A stretch of DNA of 6,545 nucleotides from Desulfohalobiaceae bacterium. Lineage in GTDB: Bacteria > Desulfobacterota > Desulfovibrionia > Desulfovibrionales > Desulfothermaceae. The notes beneath the pieces were generated by a model. It did no database searches. It saw only the letters and a list, made by a program, of their open reading frames with translations, and was not told the DNA's origin. Position 1 is the stretch's first letter, and every line of letters starts with the position of its first letter. Position numbers and translations under genes: made by a program. This document shows positions 1-5,298 of this stretch, in pieces. Location of the stretch: NCBI GenBank assembly GCA_021737525.1, contig JAIPDU010000093.1, positions 1 to 6,545 of the forward strand, in the 5' to 3' direction.

Positions 1-822
1 GTGGTGTCCCAGGAGATGATCCGGTGCTTTCTCCGCGGCGGAGCGGGGATCAACGCCATGGCCCGCATTGCCGGGGCGGACGTCTTTGTCGTGGATATCG
101 GCACCGCGGCGGAGCAGCCGGAGGAGGACATCCCTTCGGGACGCTTCTTTTCCCGCAGGGTGGGTCGGGGAACGGCCAACCTGGCCCGTGGGCCGGCCAT
201 GAGCCGGGATCAGGCGGCCAAATCCGTCATGTACGGCTACGAGATATCCGCGGAGCGGATCCGGGCGGGGGTCCGCCTCCTGGGTACAGGTGACATGGGG
301 ATCGGGAACACGACCCCTTCCTCCGCGGTGGGCACTCTCCTTACAGGATATCCCATTGAGCAAATGGTGGGCAGGGGAACGGGAATCGACGACGAAAGGC
401 TGAAGAAAAAGCGCGAGGCGATATCCGCCGGCCTGGAGCAAAATGATCCCAATCCCGAGGACGGACTGGACGTGCTGGCCAAAGTGGGGGGCTTCGAGCT
501 CGGCGGCATCGCGGGTTGTATCCTGGCGGCGGCCGGGCACGGCATTCCCGTGGTCCTGGACGGTCTGATCTCCACTGCCGGCGCCCTGATTGCGGACCGT
601 CTCGCACCCGCCAGCCGCGGATACATGTTCGCGGGCCATGTTTCCGAGGAACCGGGTCACGGGCTCATGCTCCGCCATTTGGGTCTGGATCCCCTCCTGG
701 ACCTGGGTATGCGCCTGGGCGAGGGCACCGGAGCCGCCCTGGCCATGAACCTCCTGGATGCGGGGGCAGCCCTGGGCAGCGAAGTCATGACCTTCGATCA
801 GGCGGGGATCTCCCTGGAGTAG
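1..822 (+). CDS. cobT: Nicotinate-nucleotide--dimethylbenzimidazole phosphoribosyltransferase, 5'-truncated by window edge
   Basis: CobT transfers phosphoribose from nicotinate mononucleotide to the lower-ligand base (5,6-dimethylbenzimidazole or a related base), giving the alpha-ribazole phosphate used in the last steps of cobalamin assembly; it is a cytosolic enzyme. The 273 visible residues carry family landmarks: an opening VSQEM / GGAGIN segment (residues 2-17), GDMGIGNTTPSSA (97-109), VGRGTG (123-128), a Gly-rich GGFELGGIAG stretch (163-172), and near the C-terminus LGEGTGAALAM (239-249), whose Glu241 corresponds to the catalytic glutamate of this family. Full-length CobT is about 350 residues, so roughly 80 N-terminal residues lie to the left. 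The GTG at base 1 is an internal Val codon, not the start. The C-terminus is intact and ends at TAG. It converges on the 98-residue gene, with a shared hairpin between them. No other cobalamin gene is visible. Confidence 0.95.
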   Translation: MVSQEMIRCFLRGGAGINAMARIAGADVFVVDIGTAAEQPEEDIPSGRFFSRRVGRGTANLARGPAMSRDQAAKSVMYGYEISAERIRAGVRLLGTGDMGIGNTTPSSAVGTLLTGYPIEQMVGRGTGIDDERLKKKREAISAGLEQNDPNPEDGLDVLAKVGGFELGGIAGCILAAAGHGIPVVLDGLISTAGALIADRLAPASRGYMFAGHVSEEPGHGLMLRHLGLDPLLDLGMRLGEGTGAALAMNLLDAGAALGSEVMTFDQAGISLE

Positions 823-839
823 GCAAGGAAGAAAGCATG

Positions 840-867
840 TCCCGCGACGGGATCTCCAGTCGCGGGA
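840..867. terminator. Bidirectional hairpin terminator between convergent genes
   Basis: A perfect 9-bp inverted repeat pairs 840-848 (TCCCGCGAC) with 859-867 (GTCGCGGGA) around a 10-base loop. It starts 17 bases after the cobT stop and abuts the stop codon of the minus-strand 98-residue gene. The flanks are pyrimidine-rich in both reading directions (TTATTCCTCCTC on plus, CATGCTTTCTTCC on minus), but neither is a pure T-run. The best reading is a shared terminator; the weak T tracts leave its efficiency open. Confidence 0.7.
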
Positions 868-1164
868 TTATTCCTCCTCGGACTCCCGGATCCAGCGGGA
901 GAGGGTGTCCACGATCTGGCGGGCCTGCTTTTTGTTGGTGATGTTGAACTTGCTCTGGGGCCGAAAAGTGCCGCCCACCTTTTTGTAGCGGCGGATGAGG
1001 TACTTTTCCGGTCCGTAATCGTCCTGCTGGGGATCGAACTGGCGGTAGCGGAAGAGGATGGTGGTCCAGGCCCCCTTGGTCAGGATCTCCTTGTCCAGCT
1101 CCTCCACAACGATCTGCCCGTTTTCCTCGTAGGCGATGGTGATGTCGTCGATATGTTCCGCCAT
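868..1164 (-). CDS. Conserved small protein of unknown function, 98 aa
   Basis: The function is not recognised. The start is set at 1164 (MAEHIDD) because AAGGAG at 1172-1177 sits 7 bases upstream; the ATG at 1170 is only 1 base from it, and longer forms have no ribosome site. The protein has an acidic N-terminal part (AYEENGQIVVEELDKEIL, residues 11-28), a strand-like middle (WTTILFRYRQF 33-43; KYLIRRYKKVGG 54-65), a basic segment (FRPQSKFNITNKKQ 67-80), then a predicted amphipathic helix (ARQIVDTLSRWIRESEEE 81-98). It has no cysteines, signal peptide or membrane segment. The pattern of strands with basic and aromatic residues followed by one helix is reminiscent of small PC4-like nucleic-acid-binding proteins, but this is only a fold guess. 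It is monocistronic, convergent with cobT and divergent from the RseC-family gene. Confidence 0.8.
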   Translation of the reverse strand: MAEHIDDITIAYEENGQIVVEELDKEILTKGAWTTILFRYRQFDPQQDDYGPEKYLIRRYKKVGGTFRPQSKFNITNKKQARQIVDTLSRWIRESEEE

Positions 1165-1225
1165 GGGCATTCTCCTTCCCGGTTTTCTTCGTGCTGCTTG
1201 CGCGGCGGGAAAGGGCAAGGACCCC

Positions 1226-1254
1226 TTGTGCCCGCTGATCCGCTCTGTCATAAT
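1226..1254 (+). promoter_or_regulatory. Candidate sigma70-type promoter for the RseC-family gene
   Basis: TTGTGC (1226-1231) and CATAAT (1249-1254, 5 of 6 to consensus) are separated by exactly 17 bases. The -35 box is weak (3 of 6). The expected transcription start is near 1261, giving a leader of about 48 bases before the ATG at 1309. The only AT-rich patch in this divergent gap is here. It was assigned by eye. Confidence 0.45.
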
Positions 1255-1281
1255 ATTGTATGGGAAACTTCGAGCCGTCAA
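1255..1281 (-). promoter_or_regulatory. Candidate sigma70-type promoter for the 98-aa gene
   Basis: Read on the minus strand, TTGACG (1281-1276, 5 of 6) is followed after 15 bases by TACAAT (1260-1255, 5 of 6). Both boxes are good but the spacing is 2 bases shorter than optimal. The -10 directly abuts the -10 of the opposite promoter, so RNA polymerase could probably not occupy both at once. The leader to the start at 1164 would be about 84 bases. Confidence 0.4.
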
Positions 1282-1308
1282 TCCATCTCATTCTGGAGGG
1301 TGGGAAAT

Positions 1309-1782
1309 ATGGCCATACAGACGGAACAGGGCATGGTTCTGGAACATACCGGGGACGGACAGGCCAAGATCAAGGTCAGCCGGAGGGCCGCCTGCCGGAT
1401 GTGCAGCCTCAATGAATCCTGCTGCGAGCCGATGGGGCATGAAAACATGGTCCTCGTGGCCCGGAACGATCCGGGAGCCCGCGTCGGCCAGGAGGTCCAG
1501 GTGGAATTCGAGGCCGTGAGCCGGGGCAAGGCCATGGGCGTGCTCTACATGATCCCGCTCGCGGCCCTGTTGATCGGGGCGATCCTGGGGTACAACCTGG
1601 AGCTTTTCGGGAGTCGCGACGCCTCTGCCGCGCTTTTCGGCCTCGCTTTCCTCGTGGCCAGCTTCTTCGGGATCTCTTTCTACAACAAGGCGACCTGGGC
1701 CAGGGAGGCGCGGCTGCAGCCCCGCATCGTTCGCATTCTCTCCTCCCGGGCGATGAAGACCTCCGAGACCGAGCGGGAATAG
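1309..1782 (+). CDS. RseC/MucC-family (SoxR-reducing system) membrane protein, 157 aa
   Basis: RseC/MucC proteins are small inner-membrane proteins tied to sigmaE control and to reduction of the SoxR iron-sulfur cluster, often next to Rnf electron-transport genes. The start at ATG 1309 is chosen because GGAGG at 1295-1299 lies 9 bases upstream; upstream in-frame starts would run through the promoter. The N-terminal domain begins with a beta-rich part (TEQGMVLEHTGDGQAKIKV, residues 5-23), followed by a cysteine cluster C29-x2-C32-x5-C38-C39 and a hydrophilic stretch to about 72. Two membrane helices follow (about 77-96 and 106-125), then a basic cytosolic tail. The length fits the family (about 150-160 residues). 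The cysteine set is the expected redox or metal-binding site. No rnf, rpoE or rseA/B gene is visible here, so its partner is unknown. It converges with the DUF1566 gene. Confidence 0.82.
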   Translation: MAIQTEQGMVLEHTGDGQAKIKVSRRAACRMCSLNESCCEPMGHENMVLVARNDPGARVGQEVQVEFEAVSRGKAMGVLYMIPLAALLIGAILGYNLELFGSRDASAALFGLAFLVASFFGISFYNKATWAREARLQPRIVRILSSRAMKTSETERE

Positions 1783-1845
1783 CGAGGTGCCGACCCCGGG
1801 ATCCGTCCGCCCGGCAAGAACCGGTGCGATCCCCTCGCCCCGGGC

Positions 1846-2865
1846 CTAGGCGGCCTCCTGGTCCCCGCCCTCCATGACCGGCCACACCGCGAATCCGGCA
1901 TGGGCCTTGTGTCCCACGCCCACGGCCCCCTTGTGCATATACAGGGCATAGGCCCAGTCCGTTTCAAATCCGCTGCTCGTGGAGGACCAATAGACCTCCT
2001 TTGTCCGCTGCAGGGGGTGATCCGCGGGCAGGGCCGGGGTGTGGCGCGAGGCGTCCACCAGGGACTCCAGCTCGTTGATGTTGGGCAGGTGCCAGGCGAT
2101 CTTCGAATCCGCGCTCAACTCGGCAGTGAGCCGCAGGGCCCCCTCCCAGTCCGCGGGCTCGGGGAGAAGCTCGGGTTGGGGATGCCAGATCAGGCCGGTG
2201 AGCCGGTCCCGGATGCCCTGCGCCGTTTCCTCGAAGCGCGGAGCGGGCCAGGCCACCCCTGCAAGCGCTTCTCCGTCCTGGCCGCTATTGGGGCAATCGA
2301 CAAGCGTGCCCCGCTTGTCGAAACACTTCACTTGTCCGGTGCGGGGAAGGACATGGCTCCGGGAGCACACCGGCCAGAGCAGGAAGAACTGGTCCTTGCG
2401 TCCCCAGAACATGCGGCCGCCCTCCAGGTGAACGTGCCAGGCATAGTCCGGATACATGGCGGAGGACGTGGAGGTCCAGTACCAGGTGAGCTGCAGGCCG
2501 CGAAAGGGGTGATCCGGCGGCAGGGCGGGCTTGCGCGCGGAGTGCCAGATCAGGCTGCGCAGCTCGCGCCGGTTGGGCATGCGCCAGTCGCCGCGGCCCA
2601 GATATTCCTCCCTGTTCAGCTCCCGCACCATCTGCAACCCTTCGGGCCAGCTCACCGGATAGGCGAAGGCGGAGAGATCCCTGGGCCAGCAAAGGCTGGT
2701 AAGGCTGTCCAGGACGAGACCCTCACCGAGTGGAGCGAAGCGGGGCTCGGGGATGGCGGTCCCGATCCCCAGGGCTGCGTCCTGCAGCGAGTCGCGGCAG
2801 GACAGGACACGGCCCGAGCCGTCATAGCAGGCATCCGCTCCGGTTTTCAGGATGTGCGTGCTCAT
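1846..2865 (-). CDS. Tandem DUF1566 (Lcl C-terminal-like) two-repeat protein, 339 aa
   Basis: This protein consists of two homologous halves of about 165 residues. Unit 1 (about 7-168) and unit 2 (about 174-333) share a colinear pattern: TG-x4-C-x9-C (C13/C23; C181/C191), then QD, PRF, G-x3-D-x-LT-x-L-x-W, a helix, W-x-(M/L)PN-x2-EL-x-SL (residues 94-105; 258-269), PALP-x-DHP (113-120; 278-284), YW-(T/S)-STSS (129-135; 292-298), a D-x-A segment, and a closing WPV (164-166; 328-330). These are DUF1566 hallmarks. The domain is best known from exported surface proteins such as Legionella Lcl, but here there is no signal peptide or membrane helix, so the protein is probably cytosolic. The start at 2865 has AGGGAA at 2870-2875. 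The gene follows the radical SAM gene by 38 bases and is probably its partner. The catalytic or binding role is unknown. Confidence 0.85.
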   Translation of the reverse strand: MSTHILKTGADACYDGSGRVLSCRDSLQDAALGIGTAIPEPRFAPLGEGLVLDSLTSLCWPRDLSAFAYPVSWPEGLQMVRELNREEYLGRGDWRMPNRRELRSLIWHSARKPALPPDHPFRGLQLTWYWTSTSSAMYPDYAWHVHLEGGRMFWGRKDQFFLLWPVCSRSHVLPRTGQVKCFDKRGTLVDCPNSGQDGEALAGVAWPAPRFEETAQGIRDRLTGLIWHPQPELLPEPADWEGALRLTAELSADSKIAWHLPNINELESLVDASRHTPALPADHPLQRTKEVYWSSTSSGFETDWAYALYMHKGAVGVGHKAHAGFAVWPVMEGGDQEAA

Positions 2866-2889
2866 GTTCTTCCCTGTCTGGCGGGGTTC

Positions 2890-2903
2890 GCCGCGAAAGC
2901 GGC
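2890..2903 (-). other. Small GC hairpin in the radical SAM-DUF1566 gap
   Basis: GCCGC and GCGGC (2899-2903 and 2890-2894) form a 5-bp stem closed by a 4-base loop, starting at the first base after the radical SAM stop codon. It lacks a T tract, so it is more likely an mRNA-stability or translation element than a terminator, or it has no role. An alternative 4-bp stem, GGCG with CGCC, overlaps it and would compete. Confidence 0.35.
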
Positions 2904-4160
2904 TCAGCCTGTGTGGTAGGGATTGAAATAGCCGAACTCGATCCAGGGGAACTGTTTCCTCAGGCGCTTGCGGAAGTTGGCCAGTCCCATGGCCGGTGTT
3001 CGCGGGGCGGGAATGATCCGGAAGTAGAGCTCGGGGTCCAGATTGAGATTGCGCAGCTGGATGAAATCGAGCCGGGTGTCCTCCACAAGATCGGCCAGGG
3101 CCTGGAATTCCTCCTCGCTGTCGTTGACTCCGGGGAAATAGAGGTAGTTCAGGGAGACGAAGAGGCCCTGCTCCTTGGCGCCGCGGATGGTGGCCACGAC
3201 GTCGCGGAAAGCGTATCCCGCGGGCCGGAAGTAGGGGGTGTAGAGCTCCTCCCGCACGCTGTTCAGGCTGACCCGGATGGAGCTCAGGCCGGCGCGGGCC
3301 AGGGGCGCCATTGTTTCCGGGAGGCTGGCGTTGGTGTTGATATTGATGGTGCCGCGACCTCCCTGGTCCCGGTACTGGGCTATGGCGTTGCGGATGGTTT
3401 CCGCTTCCGTCAGGGGCTCGCCCTCGCAGCCCTGGCCGAAGGAGAAGATGGGCCTGGCCTCGGAGCGGGCGTGGGTGTGCATGATACCGGTGATCTCCTC
3501 CGGAGTCGGTCTGAAGCGGATGCGTTCCTGGGTGGGAGGAATCCGCGAGTCGTCGGATTGCCAGGAGATGCAGCCCACGCAGTTCGCGTTGCAGGCCCTT
3601 GCCGTGGGTAGCGGCGCCTCGAAGCGGCCCAGGGCGAGATTCTTTGCCGCGGGACAACAGTATTCCAGGGCGCAGTGGGCCAGGTGCTGGAGGAGACGGT
3701 TTTGGGGATGCTGTTTGAGCAGGGAGCGCGCCCCGCGTTCGATGGCCTGGTCCGAAATATTGCCGAATTGCTGACGGGGGTCGCTGTCCGTGCGGCTGGC
3801 GCAGACCCAGAAGGTCCCCTGGGCGTAACCCACCGCGGCATAGGCGAACAAGGGGAGCGGACCGGCATCCGGCTCGGTGAGATAGGCCGCCGCTCCGGTC
3901 ATGGTGTGTCCGGGGCTGACAAAGGCGGCCACCGGATTGGCCTCCAGATACTCGAACTCGCCGTTTTCCGGATTCATTCCAAGTGCATTGCGCCGGGGGA
4001 GGAGAAAGATGTCGCTTCCCTCGGGCAAAGGGATCATATCCTTGGGGCCCGGAGGAAGGACGTGCTCGCCCTTGCGGCAGAGCAGCCGCAGCTCGGGATG
4101 GTCGAAGATGCTGCCCTCCTCGTCCGCATAGAGGAGTCGCGGCTGTTTGCTCGACTTCAT
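2904..4160 (-). CDS. Radical SAM protein of unknown function with long N-terminal domain, 418 aa
   Basis: Radical SAM enzymes use a [4Fe-4S] cluster to cleave S-adenosylmethionine into a 5'-deoxyadenosyl radical. The canonical C-x3-C-x2-C motif is present at C190, C194 and C197 (ACNANCVGC), followed by a Gly-Glu-Pro segment (SFGQGCEGEPL, 240-250), the NINTNASLPE strand (272-282), the S-x-RVSLNS strand (294-301) and NYLYFPGVNDSEEE (338-351), as in the radical SAM barrel core. Residues 1-180 form an extra N-terminal domain I cannot assign; it ends in a second cysteine group, C163-x4-C168-C169. There is no signal peptide, so the enzyme is cytosolic. ATG 4160 is the first start after the preceding in-frame stop, but its upstream bases are pyrimidine-rich with no Shine-Dalgarno sequence. 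It lies 80 bases after rpsI and 38 before the DUF1566 gene. The substrate is unknown; protein, peptide or RNA modification are all open. Confidence 0.88.
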   Translation of the reverse strand: MKSSKQPRLLYADEEGSIFDHPELRLLCRKGEHVLPPGPKDMIPLPEGSDIFLLPRRNALGMNPENGEFEYLEANPVAAFVSPGHTMTGAAAYLTEPDAGPLPLFAYAAVGYAQGTFWVCASRTDSDPRQQFGNISDQAIERGARSLLKQHPQNRLLQHLAHCALEYCCPAAKNLALGRFEAPLPTARACNANCVGCISWQSDDSRIPPTQERIRFRPTPEEITGIMHTHARSEARPIFSFGQGCEGEPLTEAETIRNAIAQYRDQGGRGTININTNASLPETMAPLARAGLSSIRVSLNSVREELYTPYFRPAGYAFRDVVATIRGAKEQGLFVSLNYLYFPGVNDSEEEFQALADLVEDTRLDFIQLRNLNLDPELYFRIIPAPRTPAMGLANFRKRLRKQFPWIEFGYFNPYHTG

Positions 4161-4192
4161 GGAATCATCGGGGGAGGAAGAATAGAGGGGGA

Positions 4193-4229
4193 GCGCGGCG
4201 CGGGCGAAATATTCCGGCCCACGCCGCGC
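4193..4229 (-). terminator. GC-rich hairpin after rpsI (terminator or attenuator)
   Basis: GCGCGGCG (4193-4200) pairs perfectly with CGCCGCGC (4222-4229). After one mismatch, GGGC (4202-4205) pairs with GCCC (4217-4220), leaving an 11-base AT-containing loop. It begins 10 bases after the rpsI stop. Read on the minus strand it is followed by TCCCCCTCTATTCTTCC, pyrimidine-rich but with few consecutive Ts. It may reduce ribosomal-operon transcription reaching the radical SAM gene rather than block it fully. Confidence 0.5.
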
Positions 4230-4239
4230 AGGGACGGAT

Positions 4240-4632
4240 TTAGCGCTTGGAGTACTGGGGCTTGGCCCGGGCGCCGGGCTGGCCGTACTTCTTGCGTTCC
4301 TTGCTGCGTGCGTCGCGGGTCAGAAAGCCCGCATCCTTCAGGGACTTCTTCAGATCGGGGTCGTAATGCACCAGGGCCCGGCTGATGCCGTGCCTGATGG
4401 CCTGGGCCTGTCCGGACACGCCCCCGCCGTCGATGGTGACCCAGATGTCCATCTTGCCCTGCATGTTCACGTGGCGCAGGGGCTGATGAATAATCATGCG
4501 CAGGGTTTCCCTGGGGAAGTAGTCCTCCAGGGAGCGTCCGTTGACCCGAATGGTGCCCTGGCCCTGCTGCAGTCTGGTCCTGGCCACGGCTGTCTTGCGT
4601 CTGCCGGTGCCGTAGTAGCAATCCTGAATCAT
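4240..4632 (-). CDS. rpsI: 30S ribosomal protein S9, 130 aa
   Basis: S9 (uS9) sits in the head of the 30S subunit, and its C-terminal tail reaches toward the P-site tRNA. The sequence shows YYGTGRRKTAVARTRL near the N-terminus (6-21), the family signature GGGVSGQAQAIRHGISRAL (69-87) and the basic C-terminal tail KERKKYGQPGARAKPQYSKR (111-130) ending in the near-invariant SKR. The length matches the bacterial norm of about 130. GGAG at 4640-4643 is 7 bases before the ATG. It follows rplM by 24 bases, the usual pairing, and is surely cotranscribed with it. Confidence 0.99.
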   Translation of the reverse strand: MIQDCYYGTGRRKTAVARTRLQQGQGTIRVNGRSLEDYFPRETLRMIIHQPLRHVNMQGKMDIWVTIDGGGVSGQAQAIRHGISRALVHYDPDLKKSLKDAGFLTRDARSKERKKYGQPGARAKPQYSKR

Positions 4633-4656
4633 GGTTTCTCTCCGAATAACCTTGCT

Positions 4657-5094
4657 TTATGTCTGAAGTGCCTGGGGTTGCTGGGCCTGATGCGGGTGCT
4701 CCGGTCCGGCGTAGACCTTGAGTTTCTTCATCTGGGCCCTGCCCAGCCTGTTCTTGGGGAGCATCCCCTTGACCGCGTAGTGGATGGCCCGTTCCGGCTT
4801 GTGCTGGAGCAGAGTCCGCAGACTGGTGTCCTTGAGACCGCCCGGATAACCCGTGTGCCGGTAATAAATCTTTTTGTCCAGTTTCCTGCCGGTGGTCTTG
4901 ATCTTGTCCGCGTTGATCACGACCACGAAATCGCCGCTGTCCACGTGGGGAGTGTATTCCGGCTTGTCCTTGCCCCGCAGGATGGTGGCGATCCGGGTGG
5001 CCAGCCGGCCCAGGATCTCGCCTTCGGCGTCGACAACGTGCCAGTTCCGCTGCCGGGTCTCAGGGGTGAGGTTGTATGTGTTAAAGGTCTTCAT
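4657..5094 (-). CDS. rplM: 50S ribosomal protein L13, 145 aa
   Basis: L13 (uL13) is an early-assembly 50S protein that binds 23S rRNA. It is recognised by WHVVDAEGEILGRLAT (18-33), the LRGKDKPEYTPHVDSGDFVVVINADKI block (39-65), GRKLDKKIYYRHTGYPGGLK (69-88) and the signature AVKGMLPKNRLGR (107-119), followed by LKVYAGPEHPHQAQ (125-138). Its length of 145 is close to the usual 142; the last few residues (QPQALQT) form a short tail. AAGGAG (5103-5108) lies 8 bases before the ATG. It is the first gene of the rplM-rpsI operon and is divergent from the HD gene. Confidence 0.99.
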   Translation of the reverse strand: MKTFNTYNLTPETRQRNWHVVDAEGEILGRLATRIATILRGKDKPEYTPHVDSGDFVVVINADKIKTTGRKLDKKIYYRHTGYPGGLKDTSLRTLLQHKPERAIHYAVKGMLPKNRLGRAQMKKLKVYAGPEHPHQAQQPQALQT

Positions 5095-5126
5095 CCCACA
5101 GACTCCTTGCTAAAAAGTAAAAAGAG

Positions 5127-5155
5127 AGTGTATCCGGAGAAGGGGGTCGTGTCAA
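5127..5155 (-). promoter_or_regulatory. Sigma70-type promoter of rplM-rpsI
   Basis: Minus-strand TTGACA (5155-5150, a perfect -35) is followed after exactly 17 bases by TACACT (5132-5127, 4 of 6 to the -10 consensus). The start of transcription would be near 5120, leaving a leader of only about 25 bases that includes the AAGGAG ribosome site. Such a short leader leaves little room for an L13-binding autoregulatory structure upstream of the start. Confidence 0.65.
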
Positions 5156-5180
5156 GAATGCGCCCCCGCCAAAACGTTGC

Positions 5181-5211
5181 ATAATCCATCGTATTTTGGT
5201 CTTCTTGTCAA
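5181..5211 (-). promoter_or_regulatory. Possible upstream second promoter for rplM
   Basis: A second perfect TTGACA lies on the minus strand at 5211-5206. The best -10 nearby is GATTAT (5186-5181, 4 of 6), but the 19-base spacing is long. It would give a leader of about 80 bases. The evidence is much weaker than for the proximal promoter. Confidence 0.25.
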
Positions 5212-5286
5212 GGGCCCGGCCCAGTTGCCCAGGTTCGGGCCAAGGGTCAAAGTAGCTGGTGGTTGTCGGTGTCAAACAGCAATACG

Positions 5287-5292
5287 AGGGGG
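5287..5292 (+). promoter_or_regulatory. Ribosome binding site fixing the HD gene start
   Basis: AGGGGG sits 6 bases before GTG 5299. In-frame TTG 5263, GTG 5269 and TTG 5293 are also possible starts, but 5263 and 5269 have no purine-rich site upstream and 5293 lies directly against this one. The shorter start is therefore preferred. Confidence 0.65.
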
Positions 5293-5298
5293 TTGCCC

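Noticed and set aside
1783..1845. Possible terminator between the convergent RseC-family and DUF1566 genes
   Set aside because: Only a broken stem is seen (GGGATC 1798-1803 with GATCCC 1828-1833, plus CCGG/CCGG inside) and there is no T tract on either strand.
1846..2100. DUF1566 C-terminus as a diversity-generating retroelement variable region
   Set aside because: C-type-lectin-like domains are known targets of such elements, but no reverse transcriptase, template repeat or adenine-biased near-copy is visible in the window.
1900..2919. 339-residue plus-strand open frame opposite the DUF1566 gene
   Set aside because: It mirrors the minus-strand gene in GC-rich DNA, is low-complexity in Gly/Ala/Arg/Pro with no family motifs, and has no ribosome site; the minus strand carries clear duplicated domain motifs.
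2730..3611. 293-residue plus-strand open frame opposite the radical SAM gene
   Set aside because: It is the antisense of a gene with a full radical SAM motif set and carries no motifs of its own.
2866..3657. Upstream extension of the DUF1566 frame to a 603-residue protein starting at 3657
   Set aside because: The extra 264 residues overlap the radical SAM gene in another frame and are Arg/Pro/His-rich shadow sequence. The ATG at 2865 has a ribosome site and begins exactly at the first repeat unit.
5217..5241. GGCCC/GGGCC inverted repeat and GCCCAG direct repeat upstream of the HD gene
   Set aside because: Short stems and a short repeat in GC-rich DNA with a 14-base loop; they are expected by chance and have no associated motif.
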